Assembly (NCBI RefSeq): GCF_007830635.1
Contig: NZ_VLLA01000002.1
Span: 1-64,000 of the forward strand
Direction: 5' to 3'
Origin: Bradyrhizobium huanghuaihaiense
Lineage (GTDB): Bacteria > Pseudomonadota > Alphaproteobacteria > Rhizobiales > Xanthobacteraceae
DNA length: 64,000 nt
Positions 18,031 to 26,720 of this stretch are shown here, piece after piece (positions within the stretch are counted from its first letter, which is position 1; every line of letters starts with the position of its first letter). The position numbers and the translations under genes are program-made. Under the pieces are notes generated by a model. The model saw only the letters and a list, made by a program, of their open reading frames with translations. It made no database searches and was not told the DNA's origin.

Positions 18031-18774
18031 CTAAAACTGATACCTCCGTAAGCCCCCATCCACCGGGATCACCGTGCCCGTGATGTAGCGCGCCACCGGC
18101 GAGGCCAGGAACACCGCGAGTGCGGCGAGGTCCTCCGGCTCGCCCCAATAGCCGACCGGGATCTCCTCTTCCGCAAAGCGCTCGCGATAGTCAGGCGGAT
18201 AGTTGCGGCGGATCTGCTCGCTCATGATCCGGCCGGGCGGGATGCAGTTGATGGTGATGCCGTGCTCGCCGATCTCGCGCGACAGGCCCTTGGCCCAGGC
18301 GTGCACGGCGGCCTTCGCGGCGAAGGCGGCGTTGAGGCCTTCGGGCTCTGACTTGCCGGTGATGTTGACAATGCGGCCCCATTTGCGCGCGATCATCTGC
18401 GGCAGCAGCGCATGCGCGATGCGACGGTAGCTGGTGAAGTTCAGCGCGATCGCCTCGTCCCATTTGCTGTCGGGCGCATCGACGGGCAGGGGACGGCTGC
18501 CGCCGGCATTGTTGACGAGGATGTCGACATGGCCGAGCTCCCTCACCGCGAAGGCGGCGATCCTCTCGGCCGCGTCGCTGGTCATCACATCCTGCTCGAA
18601 CGGCGTGATCAGCCCGGAGCCAACTTCCTTCACCAGCTCGGCGAGCAGGTCGGTGCGTCGCGCCACGCCTAGGACACGGACGCCTTCGGCGGCGAGGCCC
18701 TTGGCGATGGCGCGGCCGATGCCGATGCTCGCACCCGTGACGACAGCGGTTTTCGATTTGAGCCCGAGGTCCAT
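18031..18774 (-). CDS. SDR-family protein with altered active site
   Basis: 247 residues from the ATG at 18774. Cofactor motif TGASIGIG near the N-terminus and NNAG (ILVNNAGGSRP) are intact, as is the C-terminal ITGTVIPVDGG. Where classical short-chain dehydrogenases carry YxxxK, this protein reads NAAFAAKAAVHA, so the Lys is kept but the Tyr position is Ala (or Phe if a one-residue gap is allowed). Oxidoreductase activity may be reduced or use another residue. It resembles 3-oxoacyl-ACP reductase-like proteins. It ends 41 bases from the convergent activator gene and is divergent from the methyltransferase at 18913. A longer open frame upstream of 18774 does not look like protein of this family. 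Confidence 0.8.
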   Translation of the reverse strand: MDLGLKSKTAVVTGASIGIGRAIAKGLAAEGVRVLGVARRTDLLAELVKEVGSGLITPFEQDVMTSDAAERIAAFAVRELGHVDILVNNAGGSRPLPVDAPDSKWDEAIALNFTSYRRIAHALLPQMIARKWGRIVNITGKSEPEGLNAAFAAKAAVHAWAKGLSREIGEHGITINCIPPGRIMSEQIRRNYPPDYRERFAEEEIPVGYWGEPEDLAALAVFLASPVARYITGTVIPVDGGLRRYQF

Positions 18775-18912
18775 GGTCGCACGCCCTCTTGTCTGTTTTT
18801 TGCTTGTTCGTTTCCCGCCCTGTCCCCGCCGGGTCATTTGCCCGACCGGGACGAGCAGTGGTAACCAAGAGCCTCTGTAAAGGAAACACGAAAAAGAAAA
18901 AGGCGTTGAGCG

Positions 18913-19683
18913 ATGGTCTGGGATCCGCAGCAATACCTGAAATTCTCCGGCCACCGGCTGCGGCCTGCCGTCGATCTGTTGATGCGGATTCCGGATTTCG
19001 CGCCGCGCGAGATCGCCGATCTCGGGGCGGGCGCGGGCAACGTCACCAAGCTCATCAAGGAGCGCTGGCCGGATGCGACCGTGACTGGCGTCGAGGGTTC
19101 GGCCGAGATGGTTGCCGCCGGCCGCAAGGCGGCGCCTGACGTGGAGTGGTCACATGAAGACCTCGGCCAGTGGCGCCCGACGAAGCCATATGACTTGATC
19201 TATTCCAATGCCGCACTGCACTGGCTGCCCAATCATGCGGCACTGTTTGCGTCGGTGATGGAGAAGGTGAAGCCCGGCGGCATGCTCGCGGTGCAGATGC
19301 CGCGCAATTTTCTCGCGCCCTCGCACGTGCTGATCGGCGAAACCGCGCTTGATGGTCCCTGGCGCTCCAAGGTCGAGCATCTCGTCACGCCGCCGCCGGT
19401 CGAAGGGCCGGCCTTCTATCACGATCTGCTGGCTCCGATGTCCGCCAATATCGACATCTGGGAGACCGAATATCTGCAGGTGCTCGAAGGCGAGAATCCC
19501 GTGAAGGAGTGGACCAAGGGGACGTGGCTGACGCGCTATCTCGACGTCCTGCAGGGCGACGAGAAGGCCGCGTTCGAGGCGGCGTATGGGATGCGGGTCG
19601 CGAAGGCGTATCCGAAGAATGCGGCGGGGCAGACGCTGTTCCCGTTCCGGCGTCTGTTCATCGTTGCCCAGCGCAAGAGCTGA
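18913..19683 (+). CDS. tam: Trans-aconitate 2-methyltransferase
   Basis: 256 residues, the standard length. MVWDPQQYLKFSGHRLRPAVDLL is the characteristic Tam N-terminus, followed by the SAM-binding motif IADLGAGAGNVT, then DLIYSNAALHWLPNH and a PFRRLFIVA end. Tam methylates trans-aconitate, a spontaneous by-product that inhibits aconitase, using S-adenosylmethionine in the cytosol. The start is the ATG in GAGCGATGGTC. It is divergent from the SDR gene, with 138 bases between. No operon partner is clear. Confidence 0.85.
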   Translation: MVWDPQQYLKFSGHRLRPAVDLLMRIPDFAPREIADLGAGAGNVTKLIKERWPDATVTGVEGSAEMVAAGRKAAPDVEWSHEDLGQWRPTKPYDLIYSNAALHWLPNHAALFASVMEKVKPGGMLAVQMPRNFLAPSHVLIGETALDGPWRSKVEHLVTPPPVEGPAFYHDLLAPMSANIDIWETEYLQVLEGENPVKEWTKGTWLTRYLDVLQGDEKAAFEAAYGMRVAKAYPKNAAGQTLFPFRRLFIVAQRKS

Positions 19684-19892
19684 TGGCATTGCCGCAATGC
19701 GGCATAAAGTTCGCTTCGTCGTAGCGGAGCGGGTGCCGGGTTGCGCATGCAGCTCTCGTCAAGATAGCTTGGCCGCAGAAAATTGGGCTTAGGTCTAGTT
19801 GTTCGGGTGGCGGATTGCTGCCACTACTGACGTGCCAAACCGGACTGCAAAACAAAAAAGACCCGGTTTTAGAGGTTGTTGGGAGGTTCTTC

Positions 19893-20894
19893 ATGCGCAA
19901 GCTGCTCCTTGCGGTCGCCGCCGCGGCCGTTCTCACGGCGCCTGCGATGGCCGAGGCCCAGAGCCCCGTCGTCATCAAGTTCAGCCACGTCGTCGCCAAC
20001 GACACGCCGAAGGGCAAGGGCGCGCTGAAGTTCAAGGAGCTCGCCGAGAAGTACACGGACGGCAAGGTCAAGATCGAGGTCTATCCGAACTCCTCGCTCT
20101 ACAAGGACAAGGAGGAAATCGAGGCGCTGCAGCTCGGCTCGGTGCAGATGCTGGCCCCCTCGACCGCGAAGTTTGCGCCGCTCGGCATCAAGGAATTCGA
20201 GGCGCTCGACCTGCCCTGGCTGTTCAAGGACGATGCGACCTATTCCAACGCGATGAAGGGTACGGTCGGAAAATGGCTGTTCCAGAAGCTCGAGACCAAA
20301 GGCATCACCGGGCTCGCTTACTGGGACAACGGTTTCCACATGGTGTCGTCGAACCGTGCGCTGACGAAGCCCGAGGATTTCAAGGGCCTGAAATTCCGCA
20401 TCTCCGGCTCGAAGATCGCCGACCAGTATTTCCGCTTGATGGGTTCGATCCCGCAGATCATGGCGTTCTCCGAAGTCTACCAGGCGCTGCAGACCGGCGT
20501 CGTCGACGGCTGCGAGAACACCGCGTCGAACTACCTGACGCAGAAGTTCTACGAAGTGCAGAAAGACATCACCGTGTCCTATCATGCGCATCTGCAATAC
20601 GCCGTGATCGTCAACTCGAAGTTCTGGTCCGGCCTGCCGCCTGATATCCGCGCGCAGCTCGAAAAGGCGATGGTTGAGGCGACCGACTACACCAACCTGA
20701 TCGCGCACCAGGAGAACGAGGACGCGCTGGCCGAGATCAAGAAGACCGGCAAGACCACGCTGCATTATCTGACCGATGCCGACCGCAAGGCGTGGCAGGA
20801 GGCGATGCAGCCGACTTATAAGTGGGCAAAGGGCCGCGTCGGGCAGGAAGTGCTCGATCTCGTTGCCAAGGAACTCGACGTCAAGATGAACTGA
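19893..20894 (+). CDS. dctP: TRAP transporter solute-binding protein (DctP family)
   Basis: 333 residues from the ATG at 19893, with ribosome site GGGAGG and a signal peptide (MRKLLLAVAAAAVLTAPAMA, cleavage near 20). The body VIKFSHVVANDTPKGKGA, then LGSVQMLAPSTAKFAPLG and GLKFRISGSKIADQYFRLMG, matches DctP/TeaA binding proteins, including the conserved Arg that holds the substrate carboxylate. It captures organic acids in the periplasm and hands them to the membrane subunits. The gene for these subunits follows 81 bases later as a single fused ORF. The substrate is most likely a C4-dicarboxylate or related acid, but this is not certain. Confidence 0.9.
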   Translation: MRKLLLAVAAAAVLTAPAMAEAQSPVVIKFSHVVANDTPKGKGALKFKELAEKYTDGKVKIEVYPNSSLYKDKEEIEALQLGSVQMLAPSTAKFAPLGIKEFEALDLPWLFKDDATYSNAMKGTVGKWLFQKLETKGITGLAYWDNGFHMVSSNRALTKPEDFKGLKFRISGSKIADQYFRLMGSIPQIMAFSEVYQALQTGVVDGCENTASNYLTQKFYEVQKDITVSYHAHLQYAVIVNSKFWSGLPPDIRAQLEKAMVEATDYTNLIAHQENEDALAEIKKTGKTTLHYLTDADRKAWQEAMQPTYKWAKGRVGQEVLDLVAKELDVKMN

Positions 20895-20975
20895 CGCGGT
20901 TTCCGGAGAGGACAATACCGACGGTCGGGAGTGCAGGCACTTCCGGCCGTTTCGTATCGATAGGGGGACTTTGAT

Positions 20976-23027
20976 TTGCTTCGCGTGCTCAACCAGGCGC
21001 TCAACCATCTCGAAGAGTGGTTGATCGCGACGCTGATTGCGGCTGCAACCGGCCTGATCTTCATCGCTGTCGTGCACCGCTATGGCGCGGGCGAATCGAT
21101 TGCCCTCTCCAGGTGGGCGGCCGCGCACGGGATGACCTGGCTGGCGTCGCTGTCGATGGCGGTGTTCACCTTCCTGTCCGAGCTCGACCTGTCCTGGGCG
21201 CAGGAGCTCTGCATCTACATGTTCATCTGGATGGCGAAGTTCGGCGCGGCCTATGGCGTGCGCACCGGCATCCATGTCGGCGTCGATCTGCTCGTCAACC
21301 GCCTGCCCGAGCATTCGCGCAAGCACGTGATCCTGTTCGCGCTGCTGTGCGGGGCGCTGTTCACCGGCATGATCGCGGCCTTCGGTACTTCCTTCGTGCG
21401 CGAGATGTTCCACACCGGCCAGCAGTCCAACGATCTGGAAGCGCCGATGTGGTTCGTGTATCTCGCGATCCCGCTCGGCTCCGGCCTGATGTGCTTCCGC
21501 TTCCTCCAGGTCTCCTGGTTCTACTACTGGACCGGCGAGCTGCCGCACCATGACGAGACCCATGTCGAGGGCGTGCAGGCGGACGCCTCGCCCGCACTGC
21601 ATCCGCAGCCCGCCGGCGCCGCGACGAAGGCTGCCGCGAGAAAGGTGTCGCCGCTCGGCGTCATCCTGATCATGGCGCCGGTGCTGATCTTCGCGATGTG
21701 CCTTGCCGAAAAGTTCGGCGTGGTGGTGCTGCCGCACTGGATGCGCGCCGCGACCGTGTTCGCTCTGCTGATCGCGCTGATGCTGACCGGCATCCCGGTC
21801 TCGATCGCGCTCGGCCTCACCGTGATGACGTTCCTGTTCACGCTGACCACGGTGCCGATCGAAGCGGTCTCGATGAAGCTGTTCACCGGCATCGAAGGCT
21901 TCGAGATCATGGCGATCCCGTTCTTCATTCTGGCGGGAAATTTCCTCACCCATGGCGGCGTCGCGCGCCGCATGATCAATTTCGCGACCTCGCTGATCGG
22001 TCACTGGTATGGCGGCCTCGGGCTTGCCGGCATCGTCGCCTGCGCCATGTTTGCGCTGGTGTGCGGCTCGAGCGTCGCGACGGTGGCCGCGATCGGCGCC
22101 ATCGTGCTGCCCGAGATGGTGCGGCACGGCTATCCGATGCGCTTCGGCGCCGGCATCATCACGGTGGCGGGCTCGCTCGGCATCCTGATGCTGCCCTCGA
22201 TCCCGAAGATCGTCTACGCGGTCTCGACCAACACCTCGATCGGCGCGCTGTTCGTCGCCGGTCTGCTCCCCGGCATCATGCTGACGACCATGCTCTGCAT
22301 CGTCACCTGGTGGATCGCGCGGCAGCGTGATTATCCGCGCCTCGCCAAGGCGAGCTGGGGCGACACCGTCCGCACCTTCCGCGAGAGCATCTGGGGCCTG
22401 ATGCTGGTGGTCATCATCATCGGCGGCATCTATAGCGGCCTGTTCACCGCGACCGAGGCGGCCGCGATGGCCGCGGTCTACTCCTTCGTCATCGCGGTCT
22501 TCGTCTACAAGGCGATCAAGATTGCCGACGTGCCGCGGGTGCTGCTGCGCGCCGCCAACACCAGCGCGATGCTGCTCTACATCGTCACCAACGCGGTTCT
22601 GTTCTCCTTCGTGCTCTCCAACGAGAACCTGCCGGCGACGCTCGCCGACTGGATCGCGGCGCAGAATCTCGGCTGGGTCGGCTTCCTGCTGGTGGTCAAC
22701 ATCCTCCTGCTGCTCGCCGGCAACTTCATGGAGCCGAACTCGATCATCCTGATCATGGCGCCGATCCTGGCGCCGGCGGCCAAGAAGCTCGGCATCGACC
22801 TCGTGCATTTCGGCATCGTCATGGACGTCAACATGGAGGTCGGCCTCTGCCATCCGCCTGTCGGCCTCAATCTCTATGTCGCGTCCATGATCGCGCGCAT
22901 GCGCATCACGGATCTGGCGGTTGCGGTGATGCCATGGCTGATCACCATGCTCGGTTTCCTCGTCATCGTGACGTATTGGCCCGATCTGACGCTGTGGCTG
23001 CCGCGGGTGCTGGGGATGCACCAGTGA
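20976..23027 (+). CDS. dctQM: Fused TRAP transporter permease DctQ-DctM
   Basis: 683 residues, far longer than a single DctM (about 430). Residues 1-190 are a DctQ-like small subunit with four membrane segments (ending VSWFYYWTGELPHHDE). A charged, Pro/Ala-rich linker at about 195-225 (DASPALHPQPAGAATKAAARK) follows, then the DctM large subunit (GVILIMAPVLIFAMC, ..., AIPFFILAGNFLTHGG, ..., PPVGLNLYVA). It imports the DctP-bound acid with sodium or proton symport. The proposed start is the TTG at 20976 after ATAGGGGGAC. Natural Q-M fusions are known in this family. It is the second gene of the dctP operon. Confidence 0.9.
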   Translation: MLRVLNQALNHLEEWLIATLIAAATGLIFIAVVHRYGAGESIALSRWAAAHGMTWLASLSMAVFTFLSELDLSWAQELCIYMFIWMAKFGAAYGVRTGIHVGVDLLVNRLPEHSRKHVILFALLCGALFTGMIAAFGTSFVREMFHTGQQSNDLEAPMWFVYLAIPLGSGLMCFRFLQVSWFYYWTGELPHHDETHVEGVQADASPALHPQPAGAATKAAARKVSPLGVILIMAPVLIFAMCLAEKFGVVVLPHWMRAATVFALLIALMLTGIPVSIALGLTVMTFLFTLTTVPIEAVSMKLFTGIEGFEIMAIPFFILAGNFLTHGGVARRMINFATSLIGHWYGGLGLAGIVACAMFALVCGSSVATVAAIGAIVLPEMVRHGYPMRFGAGIITVAGSLGILMLPSIPKIVYAVSTNTSIGALFVAGLLPGIMLTTMLCIVTWWIARQRDYPRLAKASWGDTVRTFRESIWGLMLVVIIIGGIYSGLFTATEAAAMAAVYSFVIAVFVYKAIKIADVPRVLLRAANTSAMLLYIVTNAVLFSFVLSNENLPATLADWIAAQNLGWVGFLLVVNILLLLAGNFMEPNSIILIMAPILAPAAKKLGIDLVHFGIVMDVNMEVGLCHPPVGLNLYVASMIARMRITDLAVAVMPWLITMLGFLVIVTYWPDLTLWLPRVLGMHQ

Positions 23028-23047
23028 GGGCGTGCGGGGCCCGACGT

Positions 23048-23213
23048 CTTACCCTCCCCTGGAGGGGGAGGGTCGATCGCGCGTAGCGCGAGCGGGGTGG
23101 GGTGATCTCTCCACTCGGGCACCGCATCGGTGGAGAGACTGTCACCCCACCCCGTCTCTCATCTTCGCTACGCTCAGATGCGAGCCGACCCTCCCCCTCC
23201 AGGGGAGGGTAAG
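23048..23213. repeat. Long palindromic repeat with 28-base perfect arms
   Basis: Arms at 23048-23075 and 23186-23213 are exact reverse complements (core CCCCTGGAGGGGGAGGGTCG). Further pairing occurs inside (GGGGTGGGGTGA with TCACCCCACCCC). It lies after the dctQM stop and before the sulfatase gene, and may act as a transcription end or be a mobile repeat. Confidence 0.85.
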
Positions 23214-23307
23214 AGTAGCGTCACGCCAGCTACACGGCGCTCACGATGGCAATCGGCTGTGAGATAGGCTTAGATGGCTCCAACCAGAGCGGGGAAGGAG
23301 CCAGCCG

Positions 23308-25236
23308 ATGACCGAGATTTCGAACGAGCCCAAGGTCGCAACACCATCCGTCATCGCGCAGCATGATGCCATGCTGAACGCGCTGCCGTTTTCCGACACG
23401 CAGGATTTCGACGATGCCGCGCGCGGCTTTCTCGGCACCATCGACAACGCGGAGATCACGAACGCGCAGGGGCGGATGGTCTGGAGCCTGAAGCCCTACG
23501 GCTTCCTGTCGGAAGAAGCGGCGCCGCCCACGGTCAATCCGAGCCTGTGGCGGCAGGCGCGGCTCAATATGCATCATGGGCTGTTCGAGGTGGTGCCCGG
23601 CGTCTACCAGGTGCGCGGGCTCGACATCGCCAACATGACGCTGATCGAGGGCGACAGCGGCGTCATCGTCGTGGACACGCTGACCTCGATCGAAGGCGCG
23701 CGCGCCGCGCTCGATCTCTACTTCAGGCATCGGGGCCCGAAGCCGGTCGCGGCCGTCATCTTCACGCACACCCACACCGATCACTGGGGCGGCGCGCGCG
23801 GCGTGCTGGAGGAGGACGCGCTCGCCACCGGCAGCGTGCCGATCATCGCGCCGAACCTGTTCATGGAGCATGCGGTCTCCGAGAACATCATCGCGGGACC
23901 TGCGATGCTGCGCCGGGCGCAATATCAGTTCGGCCCGTTCCTCGCCAAGGGGGCGCGGGGGCAGGTCGACAACGGGCTCGGCAAGTCGATGGCGGCAGGC
24001 GGGGTTGCGCTGCTGCGCCCGACGGATCTGATCATGGCGACCGGCGACAAGCGCGTGATCGACGGCGTCGAGTTCGAATTCCAGATGGCGCCGAACAGCG
24101 AAGCGCCGGCGGAGATGCATTTCTTCATCCCGCGCTACAAGCTCTTGAACTTGGCTGAGAACTGCACCCACAATTTCCACAATCTGCTGCCGTTCCGCGG
24201 CGCCGACGTGCGCGATGCGCTGGCGTGGTCGAAATATCTGGGCGAGGCTTTGCAGCTGTGGGACGGCAAGGCGGAGGCGATGTGCGGCCAGCACCACTGG
24301 CCGGTGTGGGGAGCTGAGCGCATCGGCACGATGATCCGGCAGCAGCGCGATCTCTACAAATTCGCGCATGACCAGACCATTCGGCTGATGAACCATGGCC
24401 TCAACGCCGCCGAGATCGCCGAGACCATCCAGCTGCCGAAGAGCCTCGAGGGCGCCTGGCATGGCCGCGGCTATTACGGCCACATCCGGCACAATGTGAA
24501 GGCGATCTACCAAAAGTATCTCGGCTGGTACGACGCCAATCCGGTCAATCTCGATCCGCTGCCGCCGGTGGAGTCGGGCAAGAAGTACGTCGAGTATATG
24601 GGCGGCGCGGACGCCATCCTGGCGCGGGCGCGCGCGGATTTTGACAAGGGCGAATTTCGCTTCGTGGCGCAGGCGCTCGGCCATCTCGTCTTCGCCGAGC
24701 CCGACAATGCGGCGGCGCGTCACCTGCTGGCCGATACGCTGGAGCAGCTCGGCTATGCCGCCGAGAGCTCGACCTGGCGTAACGCCTATCTGTTCGGCGC
24801 GCAGGAATTGCGCCAGGGCATGCCCAAAACCCCGCCGCGCCCGCCGATGCCGCGCGAGACGCTGGCGGCACTGCGCACCTCGCAGCTCTGGGACGTGCTC
24901 GGCATCCGCCTCAACGGCCCCAAGGCGGAAGGCAAGCACATCGTGCTGAACTGGAGCTTTTCCGACACCGGCGAGACCTTCGTGCTCAATCTGGAGAATT
25001 CGGCGCTGACCTACACCGAGGGCGTGCAGGCGGAAGCCGCGGACGCCAGCTTCACGCTGGCGCGCGCGACGCTGGACGAGGTGATCGCGAAGCTGACGAG
25101 CTTTCCGGAGGCGGTCGCGGCCGGCAAGGTCAAGCTGTCGGGCAATCCGATGAAGCTCGCCGAGCTGATGGGCCTGATGGACGAGTTTCCGAGGATGTTC
25201 GAGATTGTGGAGCCGAAGCGGGTGGTGGTGGGGTAG
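23308..25236 (+). CDS. Alkyl/aryl-sulfatase, SdsA1/BDS1-like metallo-beta-lactamase
   Basis: 642 residues. The metallo-beta-lactamase metal site is THTHTDHWGGARG (about 151-163), with later ligands in ENCTHNFHNLLPF and in the GQHHWPVWG segment. The middle has the dimerisation domain and the C-terminus an SCP2-like fold (TLDEVIAKLTSFPEAVAAGKVKLSGN), the layout of SdsA1 and BDS1. These enzymes cleave primary or secondary alkyl sulfates such as SDS to alcohol and sulfate. SdsA1 is exported, whereas no signal peptide is seen here (MTEISNEPKVATPSV), so it would act in the cytosol unless the start lies elsewhere. It is monocistronic, flanked by two palindromic repeats. Confidence 0.85.
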   Translation: MTEISNEPKVATPSVIAQHDAMLNALPFSDTQDFDDAARGFLGTIDNAEITNAQGRMVWSLKPYGFLSEEAAPPTVNPSLWRQARLNMHHGLFEVVPGVYQVRGLDIANMTLIEGDSGVIVVDTLTSIEGARAALDLYFRHRGPKPVAAVIFTHTHTDHWGGARGVLEEDALATGSVPIIAPNLFMEHAVSENIIAGPAMLRRAQYQFGPFLAKGARGQVDNGLGKSMAAGGVALLRPTDLIMATGDKRVIDGVEFEFQMAPNSEAPAEMHFFIPRYKLLNLAENCTHNFHNLLPFRGADVRDALAWSKYLGEALQLWDGKAEAMCGQHHWPVWGAERIGTMIRQQRDLYKFAHDQTIRLMNHGLNAAEIAETIQLPKSLEGAWHGRGYYGHIRHNVKAIYQKYLGWYDANPVNLDPLPPVESGKKYVEYMGGADAILARARADFDKGEFRFVAQALGHLVFAEPDNAAARHLLADTLEQLGYAAESSTWRNAYLFGAQELRQGMPKTPPRPPMPRETLAALRTSQLWDVLGIRLNGPKAEGKHIVLNWSFSDTGETFVLNLENSALTYTEGVQAEAADASFTLARATLDEVIAKLTSFPEAVAAGKVKLSGNPMKLAELMGLMDEFPRMFEIVEPKRVVVG

Positions 25237-25238
25237 GG

Positions 25239-25368
25239 CTCTTGTGCCCCGGACGCAGCGCAGCGCTTCTTCAGCGGTGCGCTGCAGAGCCGGGGCCCAT
25301 GTTTTCCGAGAGCGTCTCTGCCGCGTGGGTCCCGGCTCTGCGCCGCAGCGCGTCCGGGACACGAGAGC
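25239..25368. repeat. Palindromic repeat, GTGCCCCGGACGC family (copy 1)
   Basis: The left end CTCTTGTGCCCCGGACGC pairs imperfectly with GCGTCCGGGACACGAGAG at the right end, and the inner GCAGAGCCGGGGCCCA pairs with TGGGTCCCGGCTCTGC. A related element is at 52371-52520. It fills most of the gap between the convergent sulfatase and glycosyltransferase genes. Confidence 0.75.
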
Positions 25369-25378
25369 GGCGAATGCC

Positions 25379-26449
25379 TTACTCCGCGCTGCTGACCAGC
25401 TTGATCCGCGGCGCTTGCTCCTCGGTCAGGCTGCGATAGGCGGCGAGATAGTCCAGTGCCATACGCCGCGCGGTGAAGCGGGTCTCGAACTGCTTGCGGA
25501 TCGCGGCGCGGTTCAGTTGCGGAAGGCGCTTGACGACGCCGGCGGCGCTGATGACGTCCTCGACCACGAAGCCGGTCAGGCCCTCGTCGATGATCTCAGG
25601 CACCGAGCCGCGGTTGAAGGCGATCACCGGCGTTCCGCAGGCCATGGCCTCGATCATCACGAGGCCGAACGGCTCCGGCCAATCGATCGGCAGCAGAAGT
25701 GCAAGCGCGCCGCTCAGGAAGTCGGACTTCTCGTGATCGCTGATCTCACCGATGAACTCCACCAGCGGATTGTTCTCGATCATCGGCTTGATCAGTTCGT
25801 CATAGTAATCCTGGTCGGCGCGATCGACCTTGGCCGCAATCTTCAGCGGGATGCCGCAATGGGTCGCGATCTTGATGGCGCGGTCGACGCCTTTCTCCGG
25901 CGCGATGCGGCCGAGCACGGCGAGGTATTCCTGCTTCACCGGTTTCGGCATCAGCAGGTTCTCCGGCAAGCCGTGGTGGATCGTCGTCACCCAATTCGCC
26001 TGCGGCACCGGCCGCCGCTGTGCGTTCGAGATCGAGATCACCGGCATCTTGGAGAAGGTGTTGAAGACGGGCTGATGCTCCGGCAGGTCGAGCCGGCCGT
26101 GCAGCGTGGTCACGAACGGCGTCGGCTGACGGTAGAACAGCGACCACGGATAGTAGTCGAGATGGAAGTGGAGGAAGTCGAACTCCTCGTCGTCACATTT
26201 CTGCCGCACGCGCTCCAGGAGCACCATGTGCAGCGCGTTGGGATCTCGTACGGAACCGTCGAGGCGAAGCGCCCGCGGCCATAATGCATCGAGCTTTGCA
26301 GATGTCTGCGAGTCGCCACTGGCGAACAGCGTCACGTCATGCCCCAGGGCCACCAACTCTTCCGTCAACCAATGCACCACCCGCTCAGTGCCGCCATACA
26401 GCTTGGGTGGAACAGCCTCCGTCAACGGAGCTACCTGCGCGATGCGCAT
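25379..26449 (-). CDS. Family 4 glycosyltransferase (GT-B)
   Basis: 356 residues. MRIAQVAPLTEAVPPKLYGGTERVV holds the N-terminal Gly-rich donor loop; TLHGRLDLPE and GRIAPEKGVDRAI mark the two Rossmann halves, and EPFGLVMIEAMACGTPVIAF contains the GT4 EX7E motif (Glu of EPFG and Glu of MIEA). It transfers a sugar from a nucleotide-sugar donor, retaining configuration; acceptor unknown. It is cytosolic or peripheral to the membrane. It is divergent from the ABC exporter at 26721. A perfect EcfG-type promoter reads toward it from 26545, so it is probably induced in stationary phase or stress. Confidence 0.88.
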   Translation of the reverse strand: MRIAQVAPLTEAVPPKLYGGTERVVHWLTEELVALGHDVTLFASGDSQTSAKLDALWPRALRLDGSVRDPNALHMVLLERVRQKCDDEEFDFLHFHLDYYPWSLFYRQPTPFVTTLHGRLDLPEHQPVFNTFSKMPVISISNAQRRPVPQANWVTTIHHGLPENLLMPKPVKQEYLAVLGRIAPEKGVDRAIKIATHCGIPLKIAAKVDRADQDYYDELIKPMIENNPLVEFIGEISDHEKSDFLSGALALLLPIDWPEPFGLVMIEAMACGTPVIAFNRGSVPEIIDEGLTGFVVEDVISAAGVVKRLPQLNRAAIRKQFETRFTARRMALDYLAAYRSLTEEQAPRIKLVSSAE

Positions 26450-26520
26450 CTCACCATCTCCTCTGCGATCATGAATGTTGAAACCCCCACCTATGCGGCA
26501 CTGGCAATGCCAGCCAAGGG

Positions 26521-26545
26521 AACGTTCCCGCAGTTGCGAAGTTCC
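26521..26545 (-). promoter_or_regulatory. Predicted EcfG promoter for the glycosyltransferase gene
   Basis: On the minus strand GGAAC (26545-26541), a 16-base spacer, then CGTT (26524-26521), an exact consensus match. The -10 lies 71 bases before the ATG at 26449. The overlapping palindrome GGGAACGTTCCC (26518-26529) also gives a weaker plus-strand match, GGAAC-N16-AGTT at 26519-26543, toward the ABC gene. Confidence 0.65.
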
Positions 26546-26720
26546 TTCTCCCGAACGTTACTTATTCGACACGTTGGGAATGGTCGCGATGCTGCCATCA
26601 CATCTTCGCAGATCGTCCGCATCCGCATGTCGTGATCACCGCGCCCGGGAACCGGGACGGAGCGGTCGATGTTCAATCGATCAACACCAAAATCGAAAAT
26701 CACGATGGGGCGACAGCCAT

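Noticed and set aside
18889..18906. EcfG-like GGAAA-N17-CGTT before tam
   Set aside because: The -35 has a mismatch and the -10 would be only a few bases before the ATG, leaving no leader.
19869..23021. A 1050-codon open frame on the minus strand opposite dctP and dctQM
   Set aside because: It is rich in His, Arg, Asp and Glu without any fold or motif, and mirrors the codon bias of the clear TRAP genes on the other strand. It is a GC-driven shadow.
23230..25362. A 710-codon minus-strand frame opposite the sulfatase gene
   Set aside because: Low-complexity Arg/His/Ala/Leu composition and no motifs, while the plus strand holds a full metallo-beta-lactamase protein.
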